A DNA stretch of 6,617 bases, taken from CAYZUC01 sp964481705. GTDB lineage: Bacteria; Bacillota; Clostridia; Lachnospirales; Lachnospiraceae. The translations under genes were made by a program, and so were the position numbers. Of this stretch, positions 5,535 to 6,617 are shown in pieces. The stretch spans positions 1 to 6,617 of the forward strand of contig CAYZUC010000133.1 in the NCBI GenBank assembly GCA_964481705.1, given 5' to 3'. A model generated the notes under the pieces. The model ran no database searches and had not been told where the DNA came from. It saw nothing but the letters and a program-made list of their open reading frames with translations. Each line of letters begins with the position of its first letter. Position 1 is the stretch's first letter.

Positions 5535-5585
5535 ATGGTATACTTAATAAGGTTATTGATGTGGGTATCAAAAGCAATTATGTGA
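5535..5585 (+). CDS. Possible 16-residue leader ORF upstream of relQ
   Basis: AGGAGG (5525-5530) is a near-perfect ribosome site 4 bases before ATG 5535, stronger than that of relQ itself. The ORF reads MVYLIRLLMWVSKAIM and stops with TGA at 5583-5585, 62 bases before relQ. The peptide is hydrophobic with three basic residues, plausible as a membrane-active small protein or a leader peptide. AAGTAT/ATACTT (5531-5536 with 5540-5545) can form a small hairpin over the start codon. In another frame, 5561-5635 encodes VGIKSNYVKEKLCSGCLYQDNEWI and stops inside the relQ ribosome site. Either frame, or neither, may be translated. Confidence 0.3.
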   Translation: MVYLIRLLMWVSKAIM

Positions 5586-5647
5586 AAGAAAAACTCTGCT
5601 CAGGATGCTTGTATCAGGATAATGAATGGATATAGGGAAGTGGAAAG

Positions 5648-6304
5648 ATGGAAAAAACCATTAAGAATTATGAGGGAGTGGATAGCTGGAAAACAATTAT
5701 CCTCTTGTATAACTCTGCACTAAAGGAAGTAGGGACGAAGCTTGAAATTCTCAACGATGAATTTCAGCATGTTCATCAGTACAATCCTATCGAACATATC
5801 AAATCAAGGATCAAAACCCCTGAGAGTATTGTAAAGAAACTAAAAAAGAGAGGATACGAATCCACCATAGAGAATATGGTCAAGTATGTCAATGACATCG
5901 CTGGCGTGCGTATCATTTGCTCGTTTACATCAGATATTTATCGAATTGCTGACATGCTGACCAATCAAAGTGATATCAAGGTGCTTTCTATCAAAGACTA
6001 CATAAAGAGCCCAAAAGAAAGCGGATATAAAAGCTACCATATGCTGGTCAGTGTTCCTATTTTTCTCTCCGATGGTGTAGTGGACACCAAAGTAGAAATC
6101 CAGATACGTACCGTAGCAATGGACTTCTGGGCCAGCCTTGAGCACAAGATCCATTACAAGTTTGAAGGCAATGCGCCTGAGCATATCAAGCGCGAATTAC
6201 ACGAATGTGCGGAGATGGTATCTGACCTGGATGCCAAGATGCTCTCCCTCAATGAGGAAATCAAAGAATGCGCCGAACGCCAGGCAATGGACGACGACGA
6301 CTAA
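5648..6304 (+). CDS. relQ: Small alarmone synthetase, RelQ/YjbM-type GTP pyrophosphokinase
   Basis: This cytoplasmic enzyme transfers pyrophosphate from ATP to GTP or GDP, making the stringent-response alarmones pppGpp/ppGpp. It has a synthetase domain but no hydrolase, TGS or ACT domains, hence the small (RelQ) class; 218 residues is the usual length. The motifs are in order: SRIKTPESIVKKL (53-65, ATP-binding basic helix), DIAGVRI (83-89, metal-binding Asp83), KESGYKSYH (123-131, G-loop with the Tyr that stacks on the acceptor guanine) and EIQIRT (150-155, catalytic Glu150), then FWASLEHKIHYK (160-171). A helical, charged C-terminus ends in DDDD, as expected for the tetramerising tail. The RelQ rather than RelP assignment rests on the overall look (ESIVKKL, FWASLEHKI) and is less certain than the family. 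The ribosome site AGGGAAG lies 7 bases before the ATG. The gene appears monocistronic, preceded by a possible leader ORF and followed at once by a hairpin. Confidence 0.93.
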   Translation: MEKTIKNYEGVDSWKTIILLYNSALKEVGTKLEILNDEFQHVHQYNPIEHIKSRIKTPESIVKKLKKRGYESTIENMVKYVNDIAGVRIICSFTSDIYRIADMLTNQSDIKVLSIKDYIKSPKESGYKSYHMLVSVPIFLSDGVVDTKVEIQIRTVAMDFWASLEHKIHYKFEGNAPEHIKRELHECAEMVSDLDAKMLSLNEEIKECAERQAMDDDD

Positions 6305-6309
6305 AATAG

Positions 6310-6343
6310 CCCCGCTGGGATTTCATAATCTCAGCGGGGTATT
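6310..6343 (+). terminator. GC-rich terminator hairpin after relQ
   Basis: CCCCGCTGGGAT (6310-6321) pairs fully (one G-U) with ATCTCAGCGGGG (6328-6339) around a 6-base loop, 5 bases after the stop codon. The downstream T-tract is poor (TATT), so termination may be incomplete or assisted, but stem strength and position make this the natural relQ terminator. Confidence 0.75.
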
Positions 6344-6617
6344 CGCGTCCCCCTCACCTTAACACCTTAACTCAGCCCCTACGTCCGCCCTTCTCACACG
6401 GGAACATTCTGAATTCTGTCCAATTTTGGAGCAGTGGCTGTCCATCTCTTTTCGCGAAAATCAGGTACTGGAATCGCAAAGTTTTATAGACTGCCCTAAC
6501 TTTGCTCGAATTTTGTGTCCGACGCCGGCTTCGACAGGCAGGGCCACGGCGTACGTCTATCACACACATTCAGAGAACTTAGCTTCTGCCCTACTAATGG
6601 GGCATCTTAGCGATTAT
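6344..6617. other. Gene-free tail of different composition with several inverted repeats; possible dispersed repeat element
   Basis: No gene with a start, ribosome site and recognisable product is visible. The segment is more GC-balanced than its surroundings. It contains a tandem pair of CACCTTAA (6355-6370), TCCAA/TTGGA (6420-6431), the palindrome TTTTCGCGAAAA (6449-6460), GCAAAGTT/AACTTTGC (6476-6483 with 6498-6505), ACGCCG/CGGCGT (6522-6527 with 6547-6552) and TGCCC/GGGCA (6587-6604). One plus-strand frame is open from 6361 to the window end (LEQWLSISFRENQVLE... ALLMGHLSDY) but has no plausible start. This could be a multi-copy intergenic repeat, the edge of a structured RNA or a decayed gene; the sequence alone does not decide. 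Confidence 0.35.

Noticed and set aside
6515..6560. tRNA T-arm-like sequence GGCTTCGACAGG
   Set aside because: No acceptor stem, anticodon arm or proper T-stem can be built around it.
6372..6569. 65-codon minus-strand frame with many Arg residues
   Set aside because: It has no ribosome site or recognisable domain, and it overlaps a repeat-rich non-coding-looking stretch.

Overview
The window looks like chromosomal DNA from a spore-forming clostridium, most probably a Lachnospiraceae relative. The evidence is the moderately AT-rich codon use, strong AGGAGG-type ribosome sites, an adjacent spoIID-spoIIQ pair (a Firmicutes endospore hallmark), and a short protein with an N-terminus (MRIDSSNIGMESARSY) of the kind I associate with that family. 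The last point is memory, not a search result.

Layout. Positions 1-1155 hold the C-terminal half of an aconitase-superfamily hydratase that runs in from the left. A 236-base leader follows, with a possible SigD-type promoter and a terminator-like hairpin. It leads to a TTG-started protein of 362 residues with an EF-hand-like calcium-binding region (1392-2480). Next come the engulfment genes spoIID (2531-3310), with a good SigE-type promoter immediately before its start codon, and spoIIQ (3381-4166). A long, probably bidirectional terminator (4172-4217) separates spoIIQ from a convergent PAQR/hemolysin III membrane protein gene (4237-4890, minus strand). The leader of that gene is rich in hairpins and, further upstream, contains an 11-bp perfect inverted repeat. 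A small conserved-looking hypothetical gene lies at 5099-5365 (minus). It is divergent from a RelQ/YjbM-type small alarmone synthetase at 5648-6304 (plus), whose leader holds a 16-codon ORF with a near-ideal ribosome site. After the relQ terminator, the last ~270 bases have a different composition, several inverted repeats and no convincing gene.

How the genes relate. spoIID and spoIIQ belong together: in the known families SpoIID acts on mother-cell-side peptidoglycan during engulfment, and SpoIIQ is the forespore-side half of the SpoIIQ-SpoIIIAH channel/zipper. Here both lack the residues that make their families enzymatic. SpoIID has Ser where the catalytic Glu aligns, and SpoIIQ has lost all the LytM zinc ligands. 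This is the most thought-provoking protein-level observation in the window. The other genes (hydratase, TrhA-like protein, RelQ, hypothetical) look like ordinary neighbours without an obvious joint function.

I see no phage, insertion sequence, CRISPR array or tRNA/rRNA gene. I did not find a clear new multi-gene system. The best leads are regulatory (palindromic operator, structured leaders, upstream ORF before relQ), the catalytic-residue losses, and the anonymous tail region.
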